Positions 24,186 to 36,703 are shown, counted from the first letter of the stretch. The stretch is 64,000 nt of DNA from Epiperipatus broadwayi (GCA_028023455.1 JAQFVV010000036.1:9664719-9728718), one strand, 5' to 3'. Translations and numbers: made by a program. Notes: a model not told the origin generated them from the letters alone.

Positions 24186-27100
24186 GTTTGGCTGCAGAAA
24201 GGAGTTTGCTATTAACTGAAAGGAGACCTTTTATTCCTCTTGGAGGCCTTAAAGATACCGAGCAGGGAAAATTCCTAATGTCCACTCCATACGTTCTTGT
24301 CGTTGCAGCTATTATTACTATGTGATTATTCATATAGTATACGAACATGGATGGGCTGCTCACCAACACACATTAGCCAGCATGGTGAGTTTATTGGCTT
24401 TTTACCTCCGAGTTTAAGAATTTTTTTCCAATATATACAATGATGACAGACAAAAAAAATCATGGCCCCTATTCCCATGAGGTTCTAAAGTCACCAACCA
24501 AGGCAGCTGTCAGTGGCTAAAGGTGGAGGGTGCTAAGAATCCTCTGATTGCGGTCTCAGACTGCCATTTGATGACGACTTTTTGTTTAGTTACTTACAAC
24601 TTCAGATCACTTTCAAGTGAAGGAAGATTGCATTATTGGACTTTGTTAAGTTAGAAGAAAAGGTGAAGAAATAATTGATTTAAAAAGTGGACATATACTC
24701 TACTATAAAGGTACAAATATTGGAAATACAAGTGGAGTAGGATTCATTATAAAAAAAAAATGGAAGAATAACACTGTGGAGATTGATAGTGTATCAGACA
24801 GAGTAACATGATTAGTTTTACAACTTAATAGCAGATACCAAATGCAGATAATTCAGGTTTATGTCCCAACATGTTCTCATAGTGATGAAGTTATAGAAGA
24901 TTTTTATATGGATGTACAAAAGGCTTTTGATCAGAGTACACAACATTTTAAAATTGTTATGATAGACTTTAATGCTAGAATTGGTAATCAAATGAAAGAT
25001 GAAAATGCTGTAGGTAATTTTGATTATGGTAATAAAAATGAGAGAGGATATAGACTTGTGGAGTTTGCAGAAAAAGAAAAACTTTATATTATGAATTCTT
25101 TTTTGAGAAAAATGTTAAAATGAAATGGACATGGAAGAATCCAAATGAAGGTACAACAGAATTGGATTATATTTTGACAAACTGAAAATACATGTTTCAA
25201 GATTGTAATGTTCTTAATAAATTTAACACAGGAAGTGATCACCGATTAGTAAGATGTAAGATACATGTTAATTCAAAACTAGAAAGACAAAAATTATTAA
25301 GGAAAACAATATTTACAGTTGATATTCCTAATCTTCAGAAACATTCTAATGAATTTAAATTAGAACTTACAAATTGGTGTCAAGTATTAGTAGATTTTGA
25401 ACATGATTCAGATTTGATTGACATTAATAGGAAAAGAAGCGATACACTTTTAAAAACTGCAACAAAGATAGTTGGTAGAAAAAAGCAGCAATTGACCAGT
25501 AAAATTTCTACTCAGACTAGAGAATTTATGAAGAAAAGAAGGAATATGAGGATATACAACAATGATGCATTAAAAAAGATTGAATATTTTGAATTTTGTA
25601 AAATGGTGCGGAAAAGAGTTGAAAATGATATAAGAAAGTATAATTGTGAACTAGCAAGAAAAGCTATAGTAGAGAATAAAAGTCTAAAGAGTGTAATACA
25701 ACATTTTGGTATTGGTAGGAAATTTATATCTGCAATAAGAAAAAAAGATGACATTATTACTAAAAAGAGAGATGACAACATAAAATGTGTAGAAGACTTC
25801 TATCAAGAATTGTATAGTAATAAAGAATAAGTGCCTTCTATACATATTATATCTTCCGAATTGCCCAGAATTTTGAATGAGGAAATGAGACATGCAATTA
25901 AATTTGTGAAGAAAGGGAAGCCTCCAGGCAATGATGGAATTGTAATTGATATATTAAAAAAAGCAGGTGAAGAAATAGAAACAATTTTAGCAAAGTTATA
26001 TACCAAATGTCTAAATGATAAAGATGTACCAGATGATTGGAAGAATGCAGTATTAATATTAATATTTAAAAAAGGTGATAAAGAAGATATTAGAAATTAC
26101 AGACTTATCAGTCTTTTATCAGTTTTATACAAATTTTTTACTAAGATAATTACAACTCGTCTACAGAAAACTCTGGATTTCCACCAACCAAGAGAACAAG
26201 TGGGATTTAAAAGTGGTTTTAGTACAGTAGATCATATCCAGGTATTGAGAGAAATTATATAAAGAACAATTGAATATGAATTGCCATTATGCTTAGGATT
26301 TGTAGACTATGAAAAGACATTTGAGTCTATAAACATTTCTTCAGTGATTAAAGCATTGGATCATCAAGGTGTAGATCCAGGATATTGTCATATTTTGAAG
26401 AATATTTATAAAAATGCAACAGCAACAATTAGATTACATAATGATAGTAGGAAAATCAACATTGAAAAGGGTGTAAGACAGGGTGACTCCATATCTCCTA
26501 AACTTTTTACAGCAGTGCTGCAAGAAATATTTTGTGGATTAAAATGGGAAGCTAAAGGAGTGAAAGTAATTGGAGATTATTTAAATCATTTAGATTTTGC
26601 AGATGATGTAGTTGTTTTTGCAAATAATGCTTTAGAGCTACAGGAAATGTTGCAGGAGTTATCAGATGAAAATAGGAAATTAGGACTAAAGATAAATGTT
26701 AAAAAGACTAAAGTAATGTTTAATAGATTTTCTCAAAATATGAAAATAAAGATTGATTATGGTGAGTTAAAAGAAGTTAACAGTTACAAATACCTTGGTC
26801 AGATTATTAATACAGATGGAAATATAATGGATGAAATTAATCATAGAATTAAACTTGGTTGGAGTGCTTTTGGTAGAAATAACTTGATACTAAAAGGAAA
26901 TATGCCTATGTGTTTGAAAAGGAAGGTTTTTAATAAATGTCTTTTGCCAGTTCTTACTTATAAAGCTGAGACGTGGACACTTAATACAAGAGCAATACAG
27001 AGACTTCAGACCACTCAAAGAAGTATGGAGAGATGCATATTGGGAGTAATGAGAAGGGATCCAAAACGCAATGTATGGGTAAGAAAACAAACAGTTGTTA

Positions 27101-27375
27101 CTGACCTCATCGAAAAAATTAAAAGATTGAAGTGGAGTTGGGCTGGTCATGTTGTTAGAAGAGATGAGAACAGATGGACTACTGAAATTTGAAACTGGAT
27201 TCCAAGAGATTGTAAAAGACCCAGAAAGAGACCACATGTGAGATGGATGGATGAAATAAGAAAGTGTGCAGGAGTGATATGGAGAAGAGAAGCTAAAATA
27301 GGAAAAGATGGATTGAACTTGGAGAGACCTTCATCCTGCAGTGGATTGATAATGGTTGATGATGATGATGATGAT
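24186..27375 (+). mobile_element. RTE-like LINE, full length (~3.2 kb), decayed
   Basis: Bounded by a direct repeat TCATTTT (24179-24185 and 27376-27382); copy A of the LTR has a single uninterrupted TCATTTT at this place. It ends in (GAT)n, the simple-repeat tail typical of RTE-clade elements, not poly-A. The 5' ~400 bp is non-coding. It carries one endonuclease plus reverse transcriptase protein (separate entry). About 3.2 kb is the usual complete length of an RTE element. Confidence 0.88.
24620..27371 (+). pseudogene. RTE-type endonuclease/reverse transcriptase, broken
   Basis: One ancestral protein that nicked target DNA (EEP/APE endonuclease) and copied its RNA there (RT). Visible in order: GHILYYKG and GVGFIIKKKW; QIIQVYVPTCSHSDE and MIDFNARIG (24842-25123); WTWKNPNEGTTELDYIL and GSDHRLVRCKI; RT fingers KGKPPGNDGIVIDILKKAGE and RNYRLISLLSVLYKF; palm GFVDYEKTFESI, VRQGDSISPKLF and LDFADDVVVF (26281 on); thumb and C-terminus to RWMDEIRKCAGVIWRREA. 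Lesions: a TGA near 24810, a frameshift near 25100, TGA 25183, TAA 25828, TAA 26260, TGA 27190. Catalytic FADD is intact but the gene cannot be translated whole. Confidence 0.92.
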
Positions 27376-27903
27376 TCATTTTATTAAAAAAATGAATAAT
27401 AAGTGAGAATTAATAATTTAAAATATTTTTCTTTTTATTTATGATTAATAAACATTTAAATATAGGTATTAAGGGAACAGGATAATGTGAACTTTGAGAT
27501 AAGAGATTAAATTACTTTTAAATTCACATAGTATTATTTTCTATGACATGACACTACATTGGTTATACTAAACCAAATAAAGCTAATAACCGTATTGTAT
27601 GATAAATGAATAAATGATTAACATTGTTGTGAAGTATATATTTTTATATTAATAAATATAAATTTCAGACAATCATTTTAACGAATGAAGGTATTATATA
27701 CAAATAATTGGATTTGTTTACTTCTAATATCTCCTCCTGAGCAGTCCTATTTGCACCTTTTAAGTTTGATAATTTAAAAATAAAAGTTATAAAAAAATTA
27801 AGTAAGTTCTTTTATCTCTATTTATAATATTTTTCTAAAAAATTGAAATGTATTAAGATATATTTAGTCACTATTTGTGGCTATCCATACGTTCTGAACG
27901 CTA

Positions 27904-30611
27904 ATGGCAACCTCAAAAAAGATATTAGTTAACTCAAGAAATACAAGTGAAACTCCAGTATTTGAAAAAGAACGTGAAAAAATTTGCAAGCCTGTTATGA
28001 AAATTTATAGTAAAAATCAATTAGAAAATTACATTTTAGTCCTAAGAAATCTTTAAATCAATCGATAAAGGCAATCTCAGCTGAAAATATTAACGAAGAA
28101 ATAGATATAAAACAGAAAATCAATAACGTAAAGTTTAAACAAAGTTCTGATAACTTTAAACAGATTCCTAAAGCTTCAAATGTTACCAAAATGATAGGGA
28201 CAAGTTCAAAATCCATTAATCTTAAAAAAACAAGTAAGTCAAGCATGGGGAAAAAAAAGTTATATTAAGAAAACTAACGAAAATTTTGAGTTACGGTATG
28301 AACGTGTTTCTCCGGAATTGCTGAAATGCGGTAAAACCTTGCAGAACTCAGATGACGGCTTAAATTCTAATGCAAATGAAAAATGTAATATGGATAATAT
28401 GGTTTTTTTTTGAGAGTGATGAAAATAGTTATTCGCCAAAATCTGATACAACAATGGCGCCATTAAAAGGAAATTTTTTTTTAAACAGCGCTACTATTCA
28501 TGGAGTAGATTACTGCGCAAATTCTGATGAATTAAACCTTATTAACGCAAAATTGGATGATGAGGATACATTTAGAGGATGTGAATCTATAAATTTCCAA
28601 TCTATTCAAGCTCATACAGGTTTCATAAACAAATCTTCTATTGATCATCAAATTTTATGTGATAACTCTAATATAATTAATAAAAAAAAACCTGTTTGCA
28701 AAAATAGCTTGCAAATGAAGACTGCAGTCTTCAAAGATTATACAAGGATTCCTAATTCAATCAATCTGTCTGCAAATTGCTCTGGACTTGCCTCACAGAA
28801 TATGTTTGAACGACAAACTTATCTCAAGTTTATCATTAAAAATTCTAATCAACAATCTAATAACACAGTGTTTAACTCTAATTATAATTACAATAAAAAT
28901 TCACCTACATCACAGAAGATGCATAACTTCAAATATAAAGAGGACTTTCCAGTGTTAAATAAAAACACTACATCAGATCATACTTTCAATTTAAACTTCA
29001 CTAATAATAATATGTTAAGACATAATATTTCAAAGTCTTTATCATATGCTGATAAAGCTGCAGTCAATTCTAAAATATCAACTTTGAACTTAGCTACTGA
29101 GAAAAGAAGTGATGTAATATCAAATATTGAAGATTATCACAAAGGTATTCAAATTCTAGATTTAGATAATATGAACTCTACAACACAATCCATTGAGAAC
29201 TATCCTACTACTATCAATACTAATTCTAATTGTGATTTACCTAGATATAATATAATCACTGAAAGTTTCCATCCATTCCTGCTATACTGATGAGATCTTT
29301 CATGAATTACAAAGATCCAAATGCTGTCATTTTAACAAACACGGATAACAACATAAAACTTTACAAATTTCCAACTCAGGCTTTATTCACTTTATTTAAA
29401 GAACATGACATTTGGCCTTCAGTGTTTAAGATTTTATTTCACCCAAACAATAGATATATTGTGGTACAGTTTAAGAATGCAGTTGCCAAAGAAGCATTTA
29501 GAAACAATCATAAAACACTAGAAGGTCGTTATTTAATTTCAGTTGATATAAATCGTCCAACATCTATTGAAGGATTTGTACGCAATTATGGTATTAACTT
29601 TGACAGAACAGAACTACAAATAATTCTCAGCCCCTATGGAAAAAATATATCATTTGTCTATTCTCATTTAAGAAACATTGATAGTGAAGTTTTTACAAAC
29701 ACTGCTTTTTTAAAAATTTTACTTGCAAAATGTATTTCAGTATCCATTCCAGGGTTTATTCAATTCAATGAATCTCCCATTATAATTAATATGCGTGGAG
29801 TCACGCCACAGTGCTTCCATTGCTCAAAAAGAGGACATTTCATGAAAACATGTCCTGAACGTTCATGCCATCAATGTGGTCTAATAAAAAAAAATTTCAT
29901 AAATGTATAATTAAAGATTTTGTGCCTTCTTTATCATCTACAACTCTAGTTCCCCAGGAAACATCGATAAATTTTGAAGGAAATTTATGCAGCAATCTGA
30001 ATACAGTTTCTTCAAATACTAAATTAAAATACACTGAGCCTTTGAATGACACAGCTAACTCATTCAATTTTCAGTTGTTAAATAAAACTGAAGCCAATAC
30101 TGAAGAGAAGATAGCTGATTGTCCTGCTGAACTTCAGTCTGAATACAGCCTTATTGATTCTAATAAAGAATTTCAACCCCAAAATGCCATTCACTCTCTT
30201 CCCCGTCTCTGCAAGCATAAGAACAGAAACAGGAAAAATAAGTCACATCAATCAAACTCTTCCTCTTCTGCAGAAAGTGTTGTTATAGATGATATTCTTA
30301 ACCTTAATCACAATACTCATTTGGGTCATACTTCTGGGGCAAAAAAATTAAAACACGAAAGCTCTAGTCTTTCAGAAATCCTAATTGATCTAATCTTGAC
30401 AGAACCCTCTTTGAAGACTATATCTACAGATCAGTATAACTATAATGATTGTAAAGAGGTATTACAACTGGAAGATTTCAGTTTATCTTCCTCTCTTGTT
30501 AATCATGATTCAGAAAAGGATATTGCTAGTGACCTGAATTTCAATAGCCAACTTCAAGTTGAAGTTGATTGTCAGGATGCTAGTAATTTAAATAAATCGG
30601 AGAATGATTAA
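27904..30611 (+). pseudogene. LINE ORF1 (nucleic-acid-binding protein with CCHC knuckle), frameshifted
   Basis: RNA-binding companion of ORF2. Start chosen at ATG 27904 (MATSKKILVNS), the first ATG after the 5' UTR with coding-like sequence. Open pieces then run in shifting frames: to about 28055, 28030-28267, 28370-29290, 29290-29910 and 29865-30611. The N-terminal two thirds is Asn/Ser/Lys-rich low complexity. Next comes a folded region (YIVVQFKNAVAKEAF, resembling an RRM-like strand-helix pattern) and CFHCSKRGHFMKTC, an exact CX2CX4HX4C knuckle. A second knuckle, CHQCG..., is split by an indel in the A-run at about 29886-29894. The stop TAA (30609-30611) overlaps the ORF2 start as ATGATTAA. 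At least three frameshifts. Confidence 0.8.
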
Positions 30612-33600
30612 TATTGTATCTGTCAATATACGAGGCTTAAATTCTCGTGACAGGGCATATGCTTTGTCACATTGGTTTCATTCTCATAAACCTGATATTT
30701 TATGTCTTAGTGAGACTAAATTACATTTGCATTCGGAATCACGCATAATTGATATGATACATAGTTTTGGATATTTTCACTACTCCTTCTCTTATTCAGC
30801 TTCTGGAGGGGTGGTGATCATAATCAGCAAGAATTCACAAATCACATTGTTCAAAATACTATTCATTGACTCAAATTGCCTCATTGTGATCATACAATAT
30901 CAAAGCTGGTACTTTAATCTGATAAATGTATATCTTTCTAAATCTCAAGATACTGTTACAAGAGTGATTAATGCAATTAATTCAACACTGAGAACTAGCC
31001 CTTTTGAAATGATTATTATTGGAGATTTTAATCATACATATCAAGTTTTTCAAAAAAAATATATTGGTTACATAAATCAGTCTCTGTGCAGTGGAAAATT
31101 CTTCTTTGATGATGAAGAATTCTCTTTTTATACAAAATCACCACATTCACTAATTGATTTACTTTTTTTTCACCTTCATTATCATCACAAATAGAATCTC
31201 ATCTGTGGCCCATTACATTCTCTGATCATTATGCTCTGGAGATTAAAATAATCCCAAGAAACATTCTACAACCTATAATTGAGATGCCAAGGACTATTTG
31301 CATGCTTACAAAGTTTAATGCCACTATTAAACTGATCTCTGAAGCTTATATCAATTTCCATAGAACAAACATTTTAACACTCCCTGCAGTAGATGCATGG
31401 AAGACTTTTACTGAGACACTAACAAAGTTAATAAATTCTTGTACTGCTAAATCTAAAGGTCCAGTTATTCTTCTCAATGAGCTGGACACCATAGCATGTG
31501 ATCTCAAAAATATTTCATATGAAGCACAAAATATTCCTAACATTTTAAATTTAAAATCAAAATACAAGGCTAAACAAAAGGCCATTGCTGAGTACTTATC
31601 AATTAAAAGGGCCAGACAATATCTTCATCACCAACATTGCTGGACTAGGGGGTACCTGAGATGGGCCCTTGGCTCTAGCAGATCAAAGGCACCTAGGTCC
31701 ATTGAGATACAAGGAAACTGCTATACAGGATCTTCCATGCTTCTCAGAATTCGGGAATATTATGCAAAAAAATTCCAACCACTTGGCATTTCATTTGTCA
31801 GGAAATGTTTTGTTTATGAACATTCTGATCAACACAAAATTACTGAAGCAAGAATCCTTTCAAAGATTTCATCATTCCCAGACAGAACTCACCCTGGATT
31901 ACATGGAATACCAAAATTTTTATTACTTCATTTATGCGCCTTTTCAGTCCCCATTATTAAAAAAATGGTAGACTTCTTGGCTAGTGGCTGCTGAGAAATT
32001 AATGGGCTTTGCCCAATAGGCATGGTCCCACTTGTTAAAAAACCTGAGGGTCAAAAAAATCTTGATAATCTTCGGCCTATCTCTATGGTGCCATTGCTTA
32101 TTAAAACCATTGAAGGCCTTATTAGAGAGGATATACAAACAAACATTATTGGAAAATTATCAACCTATCAGTTTGCAAAGAAAGGGAGCTCTACTGCTGA
32201 TGCTGTCAGTCAATTTTGACTCCTAGTCGATCATGTTCGCAGGAAAAGGATGACATGGCCAGTTGCAGTTCAACTTGACTTTGCCAGAGCCTTTGATTGT
32301 GTCAGGATTGATGTGCTACTTGGTGTACTTGAGCAACTCCAAGTGCCTCTGGCATATCTTCAGATGATTGAGAACCTTCTTCTTAACAGAGAAGTGTTTC
32401 TCTCACTTGATGGAAGAGTTGCTCCTGGCTTTCGGCCTTGTGTTTCCATCCCTCAGGGATCACCACTAAGTGCACTACTCTTCACAGTCTATGTGAACCC
32501 ATTGCTGTTGAGCATTGAGTCTTTCCTTCCAGGGATTTATATTCCTTTATTGAGAGAGAACATATGCCATATTTCCTATATGGATGATGTGGTTGTGTTT
32601 CTTTCATCTCAGGATGAGTTCTCTAGACTTGAGGAACTCCTAGACCAGTTTGCATGTGAATTTGGCCTGGCAATTAATGGATCAAAGTCAGCAATGTGGT
32701 CCATCCTGACAGGGAAGCAAATATCTGGTAGACTAAAAGCTCCCCCACAGAAATTTCTTGGTTTTAGTATTGCTTCTTCTCCAGTAGCCATGAGAAAAGA
32801 ACTTGAAAATTCATTAATTTTAAAGATTGAAAAGACTGTTATTTCACTATCTAAAATTTATCTTTCTCTGTTTGGAAAGGTTGCACTTCTTAATTCTGTG
32901 ATTTTACCAAAAATTATTTATTATCTAGCTGGTTTTTCACCAACAATTTGCTTCATCCGCAAGGTTGAATCTCTATGCAGAAAGCTGTGCTGGGGAGGGA
33001 AGACACCAGCAATAAGTCTTAATATCTTGCAAAAACCAAGATATCTTAATGGTTTAGGACTGCACTCGATTAAAATTTTTCTGATACAGAGGACTTACAA
33101 TGTCCTTGTTAAAATTTTCAGAGACAATGCAAACATAGAAAGTCCCATACCTTTTGAAAAAATAATCCCCACTGATTGCCCACCCCCTGATAAAAGAAAT
33201 ATCTGGATGCAACAACAATTAACTATTATCTTTAATAGCATCAAAAGCTCTAGCTCCATGTTTGATGAAAAAATATCATACTGGAGTTCTTATCAATTAG
33301 TTCACTCTGGTAAATCTAGGACAGAGAATCTTCTCCCAGTTGCAATCCCTCGTCTCATAAGGCTGACTAAGTTCCTGAAATTGGAACCAAAGTTTGTTGA
33401 TTTTTTTGATTAAGGTCAATCTTGGAGCCTTGCCTACTGGGATGTTTCTTTGTAATCAGAGGGGACACAACATTAATACAATATGTTCTCTTTGTAGAAG
33501 ATTTGATGAGTCCATTGAACACATACTCTATCAATGTGAATGGTGGACTCGGTTACGTAATATTGCCCTACAGAGAATTACAGGATACAATTCTTCAAAT

Positions 33601-33828
33601 GTCTACCTTAATGATGCATTCAAAAATGGAAATTTTGGCTCCATCCACCTGGCCACTTTCATAAATTTTATCATATGGAAGATTAGATGTAAGGTATTAT
33701 TTGATAGTGAGTTGGCCGGTCCTATTGAAGACATTTTCTTAAAGTTATTATATAAAGCTAAAGAAAGTGATCTAAGAACATGCCTGCCTAGCCTTGCTGA
33801 GCAAACATGGAGTCAATTACATATTTAG
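30604..33828 (+). pseudogene. LINE ORF2 (APE endonuclease plus reverse transcriptase), few lesions
   Basis: Target nicking and reverse transcription. Endonuclease: N8 (VNIRGL), E37 (LSETKL), IIGDFN and, after a shift, SDHYALEIK. RT: NLRPISMVPLLIKTIEGLI, motif A VQLDFARAFDCVRI (32250 on), motif B IPQGSPLSALLF, motif C ISYMDDVVVF (Met replaces the usual Ala of YADD). C-terminal CX2C..HX4C-like finger CSLCRRFDESIEHILYQC. Only four lesions seen: an indel in the T-run at 31163-31170, TGA 31992, TGA 32217 and an indel in the T-run near 33400. Two of the four are homopolymer indels, which could also be sequencing error. Start ATG 30604 overlaps the ORF1 stop. Confidence 0.92.
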
Positions 33829-34045
33829 CAATAGCCATGTATATTATTTATTCATGACACTCAAACTTTACATGCCATGGGATTTATAAGCCAAATTAGA
33901 TCACCCCTGATAAGTAACGTAACTTAAAATTTTACTTTTAATCTTGTAATCATCATCTAATTTAATAACTAGTTATTCTTTAATGTGTCACTCTTGATCG
34001 TAAACATGAACTCTATATTACAATGTATATTTTACTTTTTGTGCA

Positions 34046-34074
34046 AATAAAGATTATTTTGAAAAAAAAAAAAA
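34046..34074 (+). terminator. Polyadenylation signal and poly-A tail of the LINE
   Basis: AATAAA at 34046-34051, then ten bases and 13 A residues (34062-34074), followed immediately by the interrupted repeat sequence TTGTAAAATAG. Confidence 0.9.
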
Positions 34075-34342
34075 TTGTAAAATAGTATTAATATAAAAGT
34101 CTTAATATTTGGTTACTTATATTTTATATACATTGTAAAATCACGTAGCGTTATAGATTAGAAAATATATCTACCGTAATATAAATAGAATATTTATATT
34201 TTTAATACATGGAAGTAAATATTTAAATAATTTTTTTATATATTGTAAAATTTAAATTATTTAATTGTTAAATAAATAATTATGTTTTTTATAGTAAATT
34301 AAATGAAGTCTTCAATTTTGTTTTATTTGATTTAAAGAGTTA

Positions 34343-34517
34343 TACTATAATACACCATATACTCCTTAATTTACACTTTACAATGCAGTTAACATAAGAT
34401 TTATTTTATTTTATTTTATTTTATGTTAACTGCATTGTAAAGTGTAAATTAAGGAGTATATGGTGTATTATCGTATATGTAATTAAGCAATGTAAATAAG
34501 AAATGGAATAAAATTTA
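34343..34517. mobile_element. 175-bp hairpin insertion with 13-bp target duplication
   Basis: Absent from repeat copy A. Flanked by exact 13-bp duplications ATTTAAAGAGTTA at 34330-34342 and 34518-34530. It contains a perfect 51-bp inverted repeat (34347-34397 with 34421-34471) around a 23-base loop of GATTTATTTTATTTTATTTT. The remaining ~46 bp on the right (34472-34517) is single-copy and ends AATAAAATTTA. No coding or tRNA-like promoter. The duplication length is like that of LINE-mobilised sequences rather than usual cut-and-paste elements, so a retroposed hairpin RNA is possible. Confidence 0.85.
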
Positions 34518-34832
34518 ATTTAAAGAGTTAGTGAGATTCGTTATTAATACTACTTTAGAATATTGATAGGAACCCCTGAAGAGAGTAAATTGCTAAACTT
34601 CCATGAGTTCGAAATCTGAGCATAACGGTAAAGTTAATTAAGGTAAAAATTGATTTGATGTGGTTTGGATATAATAATTTATTAATAATACATTAGTTAT
34701 TAGGAACAAATATAGTTTTATATCAAAATGACATCACATCATTCATGGCATCCTATATGAAGACCTTAAATCTGACTATAGTGAGATGCGACTGCCTTAA
34801 CTTATCATGTTGAGAGGGTACATACCGTTACA

Positions 34833-36647
34833 TTATATATATGTATTTTGTAAATAATATATATGGAAACTAATTGTTATAGTAACGAATGAAAAATAAT
34901 AATGTTAACTTACAATATTTCAATGCCAGTGCAACTTTGTTTCACTTATTACCTTTTTTTTGAAATCATTTCTGTAAATTTTGTTACTAGGAAAGTTAAA
35001 TAATTGATCCCTTTAGACCCTGGTTTTCTGCTTTTCTTACAGGTAATTTGACTAGTAAATACCAAGTGAACAATTAACTGGTATTGATTTAGATCTGTAC
35101 ATATAATGATTTATTGTTTGTAAAATCGAAACTAATTTTAGGTCTTTTTTTTCTTCCACAATTGTTGATTTGTTTATTAGGCACTGATGTCACTGGATTT
35201 CAATCTGTTATTGATTTATAATTCATTTTAGCCTAATTTCAAATATATATGGTATTTTGCAGAACATTTTTTAAGGTTTCTTTAATTTTGCAAACAACAA
35301 TAATAATTTCCCATCTGTACATCAATACTAATAATATGTAATTCCAACAGCTATGTTTGAGATATTTATTAAATATAAAAGCTAGATAGTACTTTTAGAT
35401 CTCATAACTTGTTATCTATGGAAAATTTGATGCAACCTTTTTCTTTATTTCCAATTACAATAAATATTAATTTCAAACATTTTATAAGGTTTTTATCAAC
35501 TCTGATTTGCTTATTTATTGAGGCTAATATTATTTTAATTCCCAACCCTAACCTTTATTATGTATCATATATAATAATTATTTCTTACACCCAGACATCC
35601 TGGCTTAGATATTAAGTACCCACAGATATTTCATTTTTCATTGTATTACAATTTATAAACATAGCGCTATATAAAAATAAATGCTTATTTTCAATACTAC
35701 AATTTTTTGCTTTGAAATAAAATGCAAAGGTAGCTATAACTTTATTCACACACATTTTGTTTTAACTTTATTCTGAGCTTTGTTACTTTAAATTTAATGT
35801 CCAATTACAGCTGGTATTTGTAACTTCACTAATACACAGTTCTTCTAACTATTAGTTCATATAACACTATCACTATAATATACATATTCTGTTGTCTTTT
35901 ACTATGAAATAAATTGGGAGCGTTGTCTTCATTTTCAAAAAAAGATAATACATTATATAATTTCAATGATGAGTAGTCCAAATCAAGGAGGACAAGGATG
36001 GTACAATGCTGATTCTAATACTGTTTGAATTAGTGATTTCATTGTGTTCATAAGAGTATGCTGGGGAATTTTGGTCATCAAGTAACATTTTATACACATA
36101 GGTTGTTTTTAATTTGGTATATTGTAGTGAAAAAATGTTTTGCATTATGTAACACAATTGTTTGGTTTAACACAGCGATTTATGTATTTGTGTTTTGTTA
36201 TTTTCATATCACATACAAAACTTAATACTTATTTATATATAATTATTACTAAATATTTGAATAAAAACATCAGATATGATATAGTTATCTCAAATGCATA
36301 GATCTATATATTACCTAAAATGTATTTGTCAAATGAATATTTGTATTGAAGTTACATCTTATAAATTAGAACTGTAGTATATGTATTCAGAGGTGAATTT
36401 GCCCACATTTGCTTTTAAGTGCATAAAAGTATTTCTATATATGGAAAAAACAATTAGGAAAAACGCTTTGAAATGTTTTTACAATTGGAATCAATATTTT
36501 GGAATGTCTAAAAAAGTGTCAAAACATTTAAATAACATTTTTATATTAGATAATATATAAAGTAAAACTTTACTAAATATACATTTGAAATATATATGCT
36601 GCTACATTTGTACTCTATTTCATGAAATCTATTTGAAGTGCACACAC

Positions 36648-36703
<56 letters not shown>

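Larger units (their letters stand above)
27715..34074 (+). mobile_element. Two-ORF LINE, full length (~6.4 kb), L1/Tx1-like
   Basis: Inserted in copy B of the long repeat. The 5' junction follows AATTGGATT and the 3' end is AATAAA plus a 13-A tail. It contains a ~190-bp 5' UTR, ORF1 with a CCHC zinc knuckle, ORF2 with EEP endonuclease and RT, and a ~240-bp 3' UTR. Compared with copy A there is no target duplication; about 21 bp of target (16926-16946 in A) is missing. ORF1 plus ORF2 with APE-type endonuclease and a LPTG..L..RG..C.LC...E..HIL C-terminus suggests the L1/Tx1 group, but clade needs a tree. Few lesions, so younger than the RTE copy. A truncated relative lies inverted at 21206-23330. 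Confidence 0.9.
23533..34832 (+). mobile_element. Long direct repeat copy B, probable 3' LTR, interrupted by three insertions
   Basis: Homologous to 15976-17516. Its own sequence is 23533-24185, 27376-27714, 34075-34342 and 34531-34832, about 1.55 kb after removing the RTE-like LINE, the two-ORF LINE and the hairpin insert. It also has a ~35-bp insertion near 24090 absent from copy A and lacks ~21 bp present in A at the second LINE junction. Right boundary: TACATACCGTTACA, ending at 34832. As the downstream partner of the gag-protease region it is the expected 3' LTR. No polypurine tract is obvious before 23533. Confidence 0.6.

Noticed and set aside
34833-35000. Continuation of the interrupted gypsy integrase or its upstream RNase H beyond the right end of repeat copy B
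   Set aside because: No coding similarity on the minus strand there, so I cannot show that the LTR element inserted into the integrase element as a simple event.
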